36,379 bases of DNA from Paulinella micropora (lineage: Eukaryota; Cercozoa; Imbricatea; Euglyphida): contig BJOX01000370.1 of the NCBI GenBank assembly GCA_009731375.1, forward strand, positions 261,010 to 297,388. Reading direction: 5' to 3'. Below the pieces are notes generated by a model, which searched no databases, was not told the DNA's origin, and was given only the letters and a program-made list of their open reading frames with translations. Every line of letters begins with the position of its first letter. The first letter of the stretch is position 1. Positions 15,764 to 25,752 of this stretch are shown here, one piece after another. The translations under genes were made by a program, and so were the position numbers.

Positions 15764-17993
15764 TTAGTCTGGAAGCTCTGTATCCTCAAAGGCGGAGAAC
15801 TCTGGATATTGTTTATGTGGTGTTTCTAAGAATTTCTGTAATGGTAATTTATGTTTGAAACCGCTATGTCGCTGGTATGTTATCCGTGGTTCGTCATTTA
15901 TGTAGGAAACGAAACAAGTCATATTAAGTTGTGGTGCTATGAACTCATCCTGTTCTAAAACCTCAGGGCGAAATTCTTTTCCTGTTTTCATATATTCACC
16001 TTCGTATGCGATACTGTCTGTATTAGAATACAACAAAGTCCGCCCAGTATTTACAAGCTTTAACATTTGGTTATGAAGAACTATCTTTTGATATGCTAGC
16101 ACACATCCAGTTAAATGAGACATTTGAAATATGTTGTCTGTTGGGCTTGTATCTTGGTATGTGTATATCATTCGCTCTGGTAGCAGGTCGTCCTTCATTT
16201 CGGCATACTTACTTTTATCGTATTTGACTCGTTTCAGGAACAATAACCTATACCCTTTTTCTTTCATCATAAAATGTATTCGCTCGTTGTATGTTTTTGA
16301 AATGGTGGATACTTGCTGAGTTCGGTGTATGTTAGTATTGAGAGAGCCTACTAGTAAGTTGGTTGCTCTGGCTAAGGTGTCGTGTTCAAAGCCAGGCTAA
16401 TCAAAGTAATAATCTTGTATATTTGATATGTGTTCTGAGAAGGTTTTGAAGGGGTTGAAATGGTCGTCTGCTAGATAGCACCTCTTAATAAATATCTTAA
16501 CCCCTTGGTCAAACATATACAACAATGCGGGTATGGGTTGGCATTGTGTTCCTTTTGTGGTGTAGCCATTGAAGAAGGTTGGCACTGTAAGGTGCTTCTG
16601 GTCGTAATCAAAAACCGCATACCCGTGTAGAGGTTTGAGTTTGTTGTAGTATTCTTGTGTCATAATATCCTGGTTTATATTAATTATGTTGCGAGGAGCA
16701 ATCGGGTATTCATTGAAGTATGACGACATTTCCCCTAGATTACCTAGCGAAGCATTTGTATAAGCTTTTACCATATCAATCTGGTGTATCTTGTTGGGGT
16801 TTTTGGTGTGATGTTTAAAGATATGATGAAATTGTATTTGACCAGATTTCACGTGTCGTAATATATTAGGTTCAGTAATTTGTGTATGGAACTTAGGTTT
16901 ATGTTTTTCTATGAGACACTGTATAAATAATTGTTTGAAGTATGATGGTAATGACCAAGCGGGAGTATCTTTAGGAACGAATGATGCGTGTTTGAAACGG
17001 TCTAAGCATTTATAGTTTAGTTTGTTTTCTTTATCTAATATTGCTACAATGTTTCCAGATTGGTCTGTCATTGAATAACACTCCTTATGTTCTAATTCAA
17101 GTTTGGTTTGTATTGTTAAGTTCTTCCTGTGATATCCTTTTGTTCTCGTATTGGTTTGTATATAGTTTCACATTACTTGCTTCGTGGTTAGTAGCATATT
17201 GGGGCCGTGGCTCTGGCATGTTTTCGTTAATATCGTATAATAGCTCAATAGATTTAATATGTTGGATACAGATGTCTTTTTGTTTTCCTTTTATTAATGT
17301 GGCGTGATAATCGTTACATCTAATTATTATCCGTTTTGGGTAATCCTTAGTAGATGCTCGCCATAATATATTCATACCATCAAATACATAAATCCTACAT
17401 CGGATGAAGTCTTCCATTTCGTTAATGTCCTTTGCTGTGGCATATTTGATATCCTTAAATCTATCTACTATTATATGGTCTCGTTTTCGTTTTCTATTGT
17501 TTGGGTTTGGAAAGTCTTTCATAATACATTCTAGCACACAGTTTATTTCACCCTGTGCCATTGGTATGACAGCATTATTTTGCGGGTTAACTTGGTCAAT
17601 AGTAATGACTTTAAGGTCTTTGTCTTCTCTTTGTTCGTAAAACCTTGCTTGTCGTTCCACAAAGTTTCTAACCGCATTAATTGACCGCTTTAATTCGTTA
17701 GCTCTGTATATTCCTCTGACTGGTCCATTATATCCTTCATAATCCAGCTGAACGAGATAGCTTGTATTTGGGTTTAGCTGTTGGAGGCGAGCTTCCCATC
17801 CTGGAGCATATGGTATAACGAGTGAGTTAATTCTGCCGACGAATTCGGGGTGGCCACCAGTTAATCTGTTTATAATTCGCAGTGCGGTTGGAGTTGTAAT
17901 GAGATACCATCTTCTTTTGCCTCTGGGCCTGATGTAGTCTCCTCGTCGCTCAATATGGTAGAGCGGAAATAGTTCTGGTTGGTATTGGTCCAT
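15764..17993 (-). pseudogene. Family B DNA polymerase (probably protein-primed), broken
   Basis: Minus strand, ATG at 17993 (MDQYQPELFPLYHIERRGDY). About 300 N-terminal residues show no clear 3'-5' exonuclease motif; they contain GEINCVLECI and later NDYHATLI. A one-base frameshift at an A run near 17097-17110 leads into the polymerase: motif A is IDMVKAYTNAS (about 16740-16775), motif B-like RATNLLVGSLNT near 16335-16365, and motif C LLYSNTDSIAYEG near 16000-16040 (Asn for the first Asp of YxDTDS, catalytic Asp kept). In-frame TAG at 16397-16399 lies between A and B. About 130 residues separate A from B, room for a TPR-like insertion as in protein-primed enzymes; protein priming itself is not shown. 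The frame ends at TAA 15764-15766 but continues open into the helicase. Confidence 0.78.
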
Positions 17994-18000
17994 TGTATAT

Positions 18001-18035
18001 GTGGTCTTTATGATATATATATCTATCGTTTAGAA
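18001..18035 (-). promoter_or_regulatory. Early-type promoter candidate of polymerase gene
   Basis: Read on the minus strand, AACGATAG followed by ATATATATATCATAA lies about 10-40 nt upstream of the polymerase ATG at 17993. AACGATA next to a TATATAT tract also occurs upstream of the GIY-YIG gene. No leader hairpin. Confidence 0.4.
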
Positions 18036-18107
18036 AGAAATTGTTTTTGTCGTTATGATTATATATATGGTAAGATATTGTTTGCGAAAAAAAATTATTT
18101 ATTGTTG

Positions 18108-18761
18108 CTATTCAAGTTTTTTCTTTAATTGCTCATATCTTTGCTTTAATACTTCTAATGAATTTGAAGTATCTAATTGTGGTGTTTTGTTATATTGCTC
18201 TTTCCATTTATGTTTATTTGCTTCATAATATGATTTTGACTTCTCTTTCAATATATCTTTTTTTGTTTCATAATATCGCTTCATTCTTTCTTTAATTTCT
18301 GCTTTACGTGCTTCATTGTAATCTTTCCGTTTATCTTTTGTTGTTTCATAATATTTTTTGCTCTTTTCTTTGATTATGTCTTTTTTTGTTTTATAATATT
18401 GTTCATATTTGTCTTTGTTTTGCATGTAATATTGTTTATAATATTCTGATCGCTCAATTGAACCAGGAGTATTCATATTACAACAATGTTCTGTTTGTTT
18501 TACAAATTCACCCTCTCTCTTGTTTAGTTCTTTTCTGTTATTACACGCATAATCTTTTAGTAATTCAATATAAGCATCTCCAGCTTCAAGAATTATGAAT
18601 GAACTCGTATATATTTTTGATTTACCACTTTTCCATTGTTTATATGATGATGTATGATTACGCATTCTCTTACCTAAATCGATAGTAGTGCTTCCAATAT
18701 ACACCTTATTAGTGTTTGTGGATTTAATGGCATATACCTTTGATTTTGAGTAGTCTTGCAT
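18108..18761 (-). CDS. GIY-YIG endonuclease with Tyr/Lys repeat tail
   Basis: Intact 217-aa ORF, ATG at 18761 to TAG 18108-18110. The GIY-YIG core shows VYAI (residues 9-12) and KVYIGST (19-25), then an Arg-rich helix (LGKRMRNH) and a Glu-containing REGEFVKQTE segment for metal binding. From about residue 105 the protein is a run of Tyr-Lys repeats (YYKTKKDIIKEKSKKYYET-type, period about 15-17 residues). This is one of the few undamaged genes. Homing-type or repair/recombination nuclease; in a viral element it could act on competing genomes or on its own replication intermediates, which is inference. Confidence 0.85.
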   Translation of the reverse strand: MQDYSKSKVYAIKSTNTNKVYIGSTTIDLGKRMRNHTSSYKQWKSGKSKIYTSSFIILEAGDAYIELLKDYACNNRKELNKREGEFVKQTEHCCNMNTPGSIERSEYYKQYYMQNKDKYEQYYKTKKDIIKEKSKKYYETTKDKRKDYNEARKAEIKERMKRYYETKKDILKEKSKSYYEANKHKWKEQYNKTPQLDTSNSLEVLKQRYEQLKKKLE

Positions 18762-18769
18762 TCTTTTTT

Positions 18770-18800
18770 TCTATCGTTAATAATATATATCGTTATGTTT
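18770..18800 (-). promoter_or_regulatory. Early-type promoter candidate of GIY-YIG gene
   Basis: On the minus strand, AACGATATATATTATTAACG and a following ATAG occupy about 18771-18794, 10 nt or so before the ATG at 18761. AACGATA occurs twice and is shared with the polymerase upstream region. Confidence 0.4.
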
Positions 18801-18845
18801 AAACAGATTTTAATCGTAATGAAAATTTATACATTATTAATTGTT

Positions 18846-19043
18846 TCAGCTTCTGCTCGTTTTTGATTTAAACATATCCCGTCTCTCTTTTCTCTTGGTG
18901 AGTATTTTTTCTTTATTCTTATCATAGTATGATTTGCTAGCGGTTCTGTATATATCACGATGAACCTTAGCATATTTGCGAGTTGACTCGTTATGAGCTT
19001 TCTTCTTTTCTTCAATTGTTTTATATAGTGGTTTTCTACCCAT
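18846..19043 (-). CDS. Small basic protein (MGRKxLY family-like), 65 aa
   Basis: ATG at 19043 (minus) to TGA 18846-18848. It starts MGRKPLYKTIEEKKKAHNES and continues with a Tyr/Lys-rich helix (SKSYYDKNKEKILTKRK) that resembles the repeats in the neighbouring GIY-YIG tail. Short proteins beginning MGR-x-x-LY-x-T-x-EEK occur in large DNA viruses and fungi as far as I recall; function unknown, possibly DNA-binding. It is the last viral-type gene on the right. Confidence 0.5.
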   Translation of the reverse strand: MGRKPLYKTIEEKKKAHNESTRKYAKVHRDIYRTASKSYYDKNKEKILTKRKERRDMFKSKTSRS

Positions 19044-19410
19044 GTTGTCTTGTCTTATATATTATAATTATAATCATAACTATATTTAAATAATAAAAAT
19101 ATACGGGCACGGTAATTTTGACTAGATTGAAACCAAACGACACAAAAAGAAAAAGATTTGTAGAAATTTTGCCAGGCTTTGAAATTAATTACGATAGCCG
19201 GCCCGAATATCAAAAAAGGCATTCAGGGGGTGTCAGCCGAACTTGAATGGGCAATTTTCCTTCGGGGAGCCGATTTGCCTTGGACAACTTGACCACACAA
19301 CTTTTTTTTCTTTTTTGTCGCAGTATGTGTAAAAACGGGGTAATTAGTGTAAAATCTCTTAATACGACCGACTATGTAAAAAATGGCAAACGATAGCAAA
19401 ATTCAAAACG
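19044..19410. other. Non-coding stretch at probable right edge of viral element
   Basis: No gene is recognised. Coding density stops here, and the following sequence is host-like. I could not identify a terminal inverted repeat matching the left end of the window. Confidence 0.4.
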
Positions 19411-19455
19411 GAAAGGGGGGGGGAGACTTTTGATAACCTCCCCCCCCCCCCTTTC
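19411..19455. repeat. G9/C12 inverted homopolymer hairpin
   Basis: GAAA-G9-AG (19411-19425) is complementary to CT-C12-TTTC (19438-19455), apart from the unequal G and C runs, with a 12-nt spacer. It lies between the viral part and host-like DNA. It could be a junction structure or an assembly feature. Confidence 0.7.
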
Positions 19456-19673
19456 TTCCCTTGTTTTTTTGGTATTATTGTTTTGATTGTGAAATTTGCA
19501 AAAGGAAATCATGACCGTCTACGTGTCTGCTGCCTCCCAAGGTAAATTTGATCAGTTTTGTAAGCTATGTGTGTTTCACAACCGTGCATCTGTTATCTTC
19601 ACATGAATGTTCAATTTGTTAATAGTTGCACGCATTTTATTTTGCTGTATGTGTTCACTAAAGCTTACAAGAA

Positions 19674-20025
19674 GTGTTTTATCAGAAAAATATCACACTG
19701 CTTTTTTCCTTATGCCACTGAAAAACACAAATCCAACATATATTTTCTGTAAGTTCAATAATATATGTTAGCTCTAACTAAAATGACACTATATATGCAC
19801 AATTTATCTGTTAAATCTCAAGAAAAAAGAACAAATAATCCAGTATACATGCGTTTTTAGCGAAAAATATAAAAACTGTTTTTGCTGATTTCACTTAAAA
19901 ACACATTATCAATAAGTATACTATGTTAGTTCAATAATATATGTTGCTGCCAACAAAAGCAACACTGTAAATGCAGAATTTATCTCTTAAATATCAAAAA
20001 TAGGGAAAAAATCCTTCATTTGTAC
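19674..20025. repeat. Diverged ~172-bp satellite-like tandem pair
   Basis: Two units starting near 19674 and 19850 share GTTCAATAATATATGTT, GCA-AATTTATCT-TTAAAT and ACACA/ACACATTATCAA segments in the same order, with an estimated 70 percent identity. No gene is seen between 19456 and 20270 apart from short ORFs expected by chance. Confidence 0.6.
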
Positions 20026-20272
20026 AAAAAATATACATCATAATTTCGCATCCAATAAATGTGTCTACCATGAATCCAGCAAACCTTCAACAGGCACAGT
20101 CAGTGATTACGAACACATGCATGTAAAAGTAAGTATATTATTGATAAATATACATTTCTCTCTCTCTCTCTCTCTCCGCCTTATTGATTTATTGATTTAT
20201 TTTTTTATTAATTTATTTATTTATATATGTAATTAATTAATTGTTGATGTATTTACTTACTTACTTACTATT

Positions 20273-20560
20273 TTCATACATACATTCATACATACATACA
20301 TACATACATACATATACATACACATACATACACATACATACATACATACATACATGCATACATACATTCATACATACATTCATACATACATACATACATA
20401 CAATCAGACATACATACAATCAGACATACATATATACATATACATACATACATATATACATACATACATGCAGACAAACAGGCAGGCATACATACATACA
20501 TACATACATGCATACATACATACATACATACAGACATACAGACATACAGACATACATACA

Positions 20561-20594
<34 letters not shown>

Positions 20595-20830
20595 CATACA
20601 TACACACATGCATACATACATACATACATACATACATACATACATACATACATACATACATACATGCATGCATGCATACATACATACATACATACATGCA
20701 TACATACATACATACATACATACATGCATACATGCATACATACATGCATACATGCATACACACATACCTACGTACTTGCATACATGTACACGGACATACA
20801 CACATACACATACACACATACATACATACT

Positions 20831-20862
<32 letters not shown>

Positions 20863-21612
20863 CATACACACATACATACACATACACACATACATACATA
20901 CATACATACATGCATTCATACATACATTCATAGATATATTCATACATATATTCATACATACATTCATACATACATTCGTACATACATTCATACATACATT
21001 CATACATACATGCATACATACATACATATACATACATATACATACACATACATACATATACATACATACATGCATACATACATACATACATGCATAAATA
21101 CATGCATACATACATGCATACATGCATACATACATACATACATACATACATACATACACACACATACATACACTGTGCATATATACATACATACATTTAT
21201 TAAATACATACATACATGCAGACAAACAGGCAGGCATACATACATACATACATACATACATACAGACATACAGACATACAGACATACAGACATACAGACA
21301 TACAGACATACAGACATACAGACATACAGACATACATGCATACATACATGCATACATACATGCATACATACATACATACATACATACATACATACATACG
21401 TACATACATACATACGTACATACATACATACGTACATACATGCATACATACATACATACATATACATACGTACAGACAGACAGACAGAACAGACAGAACA
21501 GACATACATACATACATACATACATACATACATGGATGCATACATACATACATACATACATACATCATACATCATACATACATACATACATACATACATG
21601 CATGCATACATG
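20273..21612. repeat. 1.3-kb (CATA)n microsatellite block
   Basis: Tetranucleotide array with scattered CAGA, CATG and CATT variants and a partial higher-order repeat: a GCAGACAAACAGGCAGGCAT stretch occurs at about 20469 and 21218. Long open frames of Tyr-Ile-His repeats on both strands are artefacts of the repeat and are not called as genes. A short (TC)n precedes it at 20157-20176. Confidence 0.95.
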
Positions 21613-21613
21613 C

Positions 21614-21647
21614 GGGGGGGGGGGGGGGGGGGGGTGGNNNNNNNNNN
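21614..21647. other. Poly-G run followed by 10-N assembly gap
   Basis: About 21 G (21614-21634), TGG, then 10 N (21638-21647). The gap size is a placeholder, so the distance across it is unknown. Confidence 0.95.
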
Positions 21648-21932
21648 GTGTGAGTGTGTGTGAGTGTGAGTGAGTGAGTGAGTGTGTGGCAGTTCTTATT
21701 GTGTGTGGGAGTGAGTGAGTGAGTGAGTGAGTGAATGGGTGAGTGGGTGAGTGGGTGAGTGGGTTAGTGAGTGAGTGAGTGAGTGAGTGAGTGAGGTGGG
21801 GTGAATGTGATCATGACCCCCAGACAGACAGACAGACAGGCAGACAGACAAAAACACACACACACACACACACAGATAGTCAGACAGACAGACAGACAGA
21901 CAGACACACACACACACACACACGCACATAAC

Positions 21933-21963
<31 letters not shown>

Positions 21964-22034
21964 GTGTGTGTGTGTGTGTGTGTGAGTGAGTGAGTGTGTG
22001 TGCGTGTGTGACTGTGTGTGTGTGTGTGTGTATT

Positions 22035-22091
<57 letters not shown>

Positions 22092-22105
22092 TAGCGAGTG
22101 AGAGA

Positions 22106-22136
<31 letters not shown>

Positions 22137-22349
22137 CGAGAGAAAGAGGAAGAGAAAAAGGAAAAGAAAGAAAGAAAGAGAGAGAAAGAGAAAGAGAGAG
22201 AGAGAGAGCGAGGAGAGAGAGCGAGAGAGAGAGAGCGACAGAGAGAGAGAGAGAGGAATTCGAAAGGATAACTGATTGGAAAGAAGGAATGGAGGCAAGA
22301 AAGAACATCAAGAAAGAAAGAAAGAAAAAAGAGCGAGAAAGAGAGAGAT

Positions 22350-22390
<41 letters not shown>

Positions 22391-22490
22391 ATGAGAGAGA
22401 GAGAGACAAAGAAAGGAAGAAAGAAAGAGAGAGAGAGAATGAGAGAGAGAGAATGAGAGAGAGACAAAGAAAGGAAGAAAGAAAGGGGGG
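21648..22490. repeat. Mixed microsatellites (GTGA, CAGA, GT, GA)
   Basis: Successive blocks: GTGA/GTGG tetranucleotides to about 21795, CAGA and CA to 21962, GT to 22056, then GA-rich purine tract to about 22488 with GAAA interruptions. Repeat-driven ORFs are ignored. Confidence 0.9.
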
Positions 22491-24946
22491 AGTTTTTTAC
22501 TCTGCACCGCAGTGCAGACAATTTTTCCAAATCACAGACCCCTGTGAACTTCACGGGGAGTGGCAACCCTTTGCGAACATGTTCATTACTCCCTTTGCCA
22601 CTTTTTTCTCACCCCAGACTTTCGCCTCAATTGCCTGTTCCGGTCGAGGTAGAACTAAAAACACCTATTTTGCGACCTCAGACGAGAAAAAGCCGGAACA
22701 TTGTAAATGCATGAATTTCGGCATTTGAAGCCGTTTCTACAAACATGTTTGATACGGTAGGACTGACTATGAACGATTGCCATTAATATTACAAGTTTTG
22801 GTCCAATTTGGCCCATCAGGCCTAAAATCAAATTACGAATTTCTGGAATTAGCTCATTTCGAGCCATTTGAAGGTATCAGAACTAAGTGATGCTACAAGA
22901 ACAACTAGAAAAGTTGCGACATGTGTCGCGCAAGTAATAAAATATTTGACTTTATGTACCTAGTGCTCTCGTCACTTTCGCAAGTTCCTCTAACACAAGA
23001 AGAGATATTCTTGTTTTTGGAACTTTTTATCCCCACCCACCCACCCTTTAGTTATGTGATAAAGTTTTGTACAGCAACTTGATACTTGTAAGTGTGATAC
23101 GGGATGGGCGGATCTATGGAGAGGAATGAGACATATATATGAGATCTAATAAGACAGAGATTTGTTGCAAGTTACTGCCCGTGATAAAAAATTTTATTTG
23201 GAGAAGGTGCTGATTCATGTATTTTGAGGGAAGAAAGGAGAAGGGTGCGGGTTGAAGTATTTATAAAAGTTGTGTTGCATGACGACTGGCGTTGCGTCGA
23301 AAATAGGGATAGAGGAATTAATGAAAACAATTTGGAACAAGTTACAGATTTTATGATGGGTATGACTTTCTGACCCTGGGGGGTGGTTTCAGTTCTTAAT
23401 TTAGATAATTTGTGAATGTTTGAAGCAATGATTAATATGATTTCGTGACGTTACTGCATTGGTGTAATGATTTTTGTTGTTATTGTAACTATTATTAATT
23501 ATAAATTATTTTCACCGCTATTATTTGTATTACTTTACTAATGCCTGGCTACGCATCAGGAAAGGCTGATCAATAATTAATAGTCAATGTGTTTGTGAGT
23601 CTGAACACTTTGAAGGGCCCTGCACATAGACAGGTTGCATAGGGGGGTCAGATAAAGCAGTGCTAGACCTGTCTGTGTGGACGCAGTCTCAACTCTAAGC
23701 TTCCACCATTGACACGTGGCCAAGATGTTACATTATGAGAGTGTGTATGTGGAAGCTTAATGTGTTATAACAGGGATTGGAGTGTCTGTATTATGAATGA
23801 TCACTAGCAGCGTGTGAGTTTGAAGTCATATAGTTGTGTACGGGTGGTTTTATTGTGGTGAGTGGGAGTGACTTTGGGAAGGTGATGATCGTATCTGTAT
23901 GGGGAGTGCCTTTATAAGCTGAGAGGATGTTTGTTGGTGTCAGGTGCTACTGTGGGTTGAATTATGTGGATTTGGATGTGTTGTGAAGGAAGTTAGTACA
24001 ATTCTCTTATGCGCTCCTTGCGAGTGTGTGTTACTCTGTGTTGCAGACGTTATGCATATTGATCGATGACTTAACGCGAAGTAGTGCTGTGGATGTATTG
24101 ATTTGTCTACTTCATGTATTTAGTCATTTTCAGTGTGGGTGATGTGTGGTTGTTCAATGAGATGTTGTGGGAGTGTTATGTCTTGACTGAGTGTCTGGTG
24201 GTTGTTGTGCATACTTAGATTGTGATGGTCATCACTGGCTGATACGTTTGCATTATGTGATGATATCATTTTGAATGAGGTTGACAGTGTCTTGGTTATT
24301 TGTTTAGGTAGGAGCTGTGTTATATGACACTCATTCTGTGTAGCTTAACTAACGTGTGCATGCGTTGGTGAGTTTTGCAGTCTGCATTCGGCCACGGGGT
24401 GTTGTTGAGGGATGTATGTTGTATGCTGTGCGTGTTTATAATTGATACAATCTATGTATATGTTGCTTCCTTGCGTTGGGTGACTTCTCGCCTTGGTGGG
24501 TTGTGTTAGGAGTAGGATAGATCGTGTTGTATCATGTGATCGAACGTCGGACCTACCTATGAATATGTTTTATCGCCTTATTCTGTTTATCTCGTTGAGG
24601 GTGGTGCAACTGGGAGACGCACCAGGAATACCCGTTGTACTCTGTATATATGTGCGGTGACATTTGCATATGGTTCGGTGTGTATTATTATGTATGAAAC
24701 ATGGTTATTCTAGTTATTGGGTGTATCCGTTGTGAATTTATTTCGAGTCTAAATAGGATAGAAATAGGCAGAATCTAGGCAGTGGTAGTGGTAGAGTAGC
24801 AAATAGAAACCCCAAACCAGGTTCGTCCTTATTAGGGAACAACCTGGAGGGGAATGCAAGCATAGGAAGAGGGTAGCAAAATAGTGTTTGTGTGAACAGA
24901 GTGTAACACATGCAGCGATGGGTGCCCCACCGGACACCCCACCTTC
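22491..24946. other. 2.4 kb without a recognised gene, G/T-rich plus strand
   Basis: Unique-looking host DNA. From about 23,100 to 24,720 the plus strand is visibly rich in G and T with many TGTG words and few long ORFs. No RNA gene, transposon end or protein domain is recognised here. Confidence 0.5.
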
Positions 24947-24987
24947 CACCGCTTTTTAACGTCACTCAGTGACGTTAAAAAGCGGTG
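24947..24987. repeat. Perfect 41-nt palindrome
   Basis: Arm 24947-24966 (CACCGCTTTTTAACGTCACT) is the exact reverse complement of 24968-24987, separated by a single C. Flanks beyond the arms do not match, so the symmetry is sharply bounded. Confidence 0.9.
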
Positions 24988-25166
24988 AACAGAGACCCAC
25001 CTTGCGGTGTTTCTTCATTTGTCGATTCATTTGCAATAGTCCTAATGATTGTTTTGCCTTTCCCGTCTCGGTGTTTTGTCGCTTCCGTTTCCCGCTCTTC
25101 TTGTCCCTCGGGCTTGGTTTTGGCATGTTTTTTTCTCAGGCCGATGGCGATTACTACTTTGTTTGT

Positions 25167-25257
25167 GGTTTGTTCCTGTCGTTCTTTTCTCCTCATTTTG
25201 GTTTGTTCCTGTCATTCTTTTCTCCTCTCTTGTGGTTTGTTCCTGTCATTCTTTTCT
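25167..25257. repeat. Three ~33-34-bp tandem units
   Basis: GGTTTGTTCCTGTC-TTCTTT recurs at 25167, 25200 and 25234, merging into the (CT)/(TTC) tract that follows. This is pyrimidine-rich host sequence. Confidence 0.75.
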
Positions 25258-25500
25258 ACTCTCTCTCTCTCTCTCTCTTCTTCTTCTTCTTCGTCTTCTT
25301 CTACTTCTTCTTCTTCTACTTCTTCTTCTTCTTCTTCTTCTTTTTCTTCTTCTTTTTCTTCTTCTTCTTCTTCTTCTTCTTTTTCTTCTCTTCTTCTTCT
25401 TCTTCTTCTTCTTCTTCTTCTTCTTCTTCTTCTTCTTCTTCTTCTTCTTCTTCTTCTTCTTCTTCTTCTTCTTCTTCTTCTTCTTCTTCTTCTTCTTCTT
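25258..25500. repeat. (CT)n then (TTC)n tract, probable retroelement tail
   Basis: Short (CT)n then (TTC)n with some TTTTTC interruptions. On the minus strand this is an (AAG)n tract directly behind the 3' end of the retroelement whose ORF ends at 25753. A similar junction exists at 31128-31275. Confidence 0.85.
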
Positions 25501-25752
25501 GTTTTAATGAGAACAAAATTGTACAGAGACTAAAGTCAGAGCGTAACTAAGTCGATGTTTGTAGAAAGAAGCGAGAAGGAAAAGAAAAGTATGAAATAGA
25601 TATGATAGAGGAACAGAATTTATGAGGAGAGAAACAGGAATGTTAAAAAGGGAAAGAAAGTAGATATGAAGACTGGACAGAAGTGAGAGGGAAAAAAAGG
25701 AAGAAATGAGGGGAGAAAAAGAGCAGGAAAGAGAGAATAAAGGAATAAGAGA

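Noticed and set aside
1126-16399. Reassignment of TAG or TGA as a sense codon to explain in-frame stops
   Set aside because: TAG ends the coiled-coil protein, protease, minor capsid and GIY-YIG genes, and TGA ends the 5844 gene, the lipase and the 65-aa protein; frameshifts accompany the stops.
20273-21612. CRISPR-like regular repeats
   Set aside because: The repeat unit is 4 bp with no spacers; it is a eukaryotic microsatellite.
20241-21663. Long open frames of Tyr-Ile-His or Met-Tyr-Val-Cys repeats on both strands
   Set aside because: They are translations of a CATA tetranucleotide array with no stops in several frames; there is no coding evidence.
22491-24946. Possible genes in the G/T-rich stretch
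   Set aside because: Only short ORFs without recognisable motifs; nothing can be supported without transcripts.
25316-25516. Poly-Glu/poly-Lys ORF
   Set aside because: Frame through a (TTC)n microsatellite.
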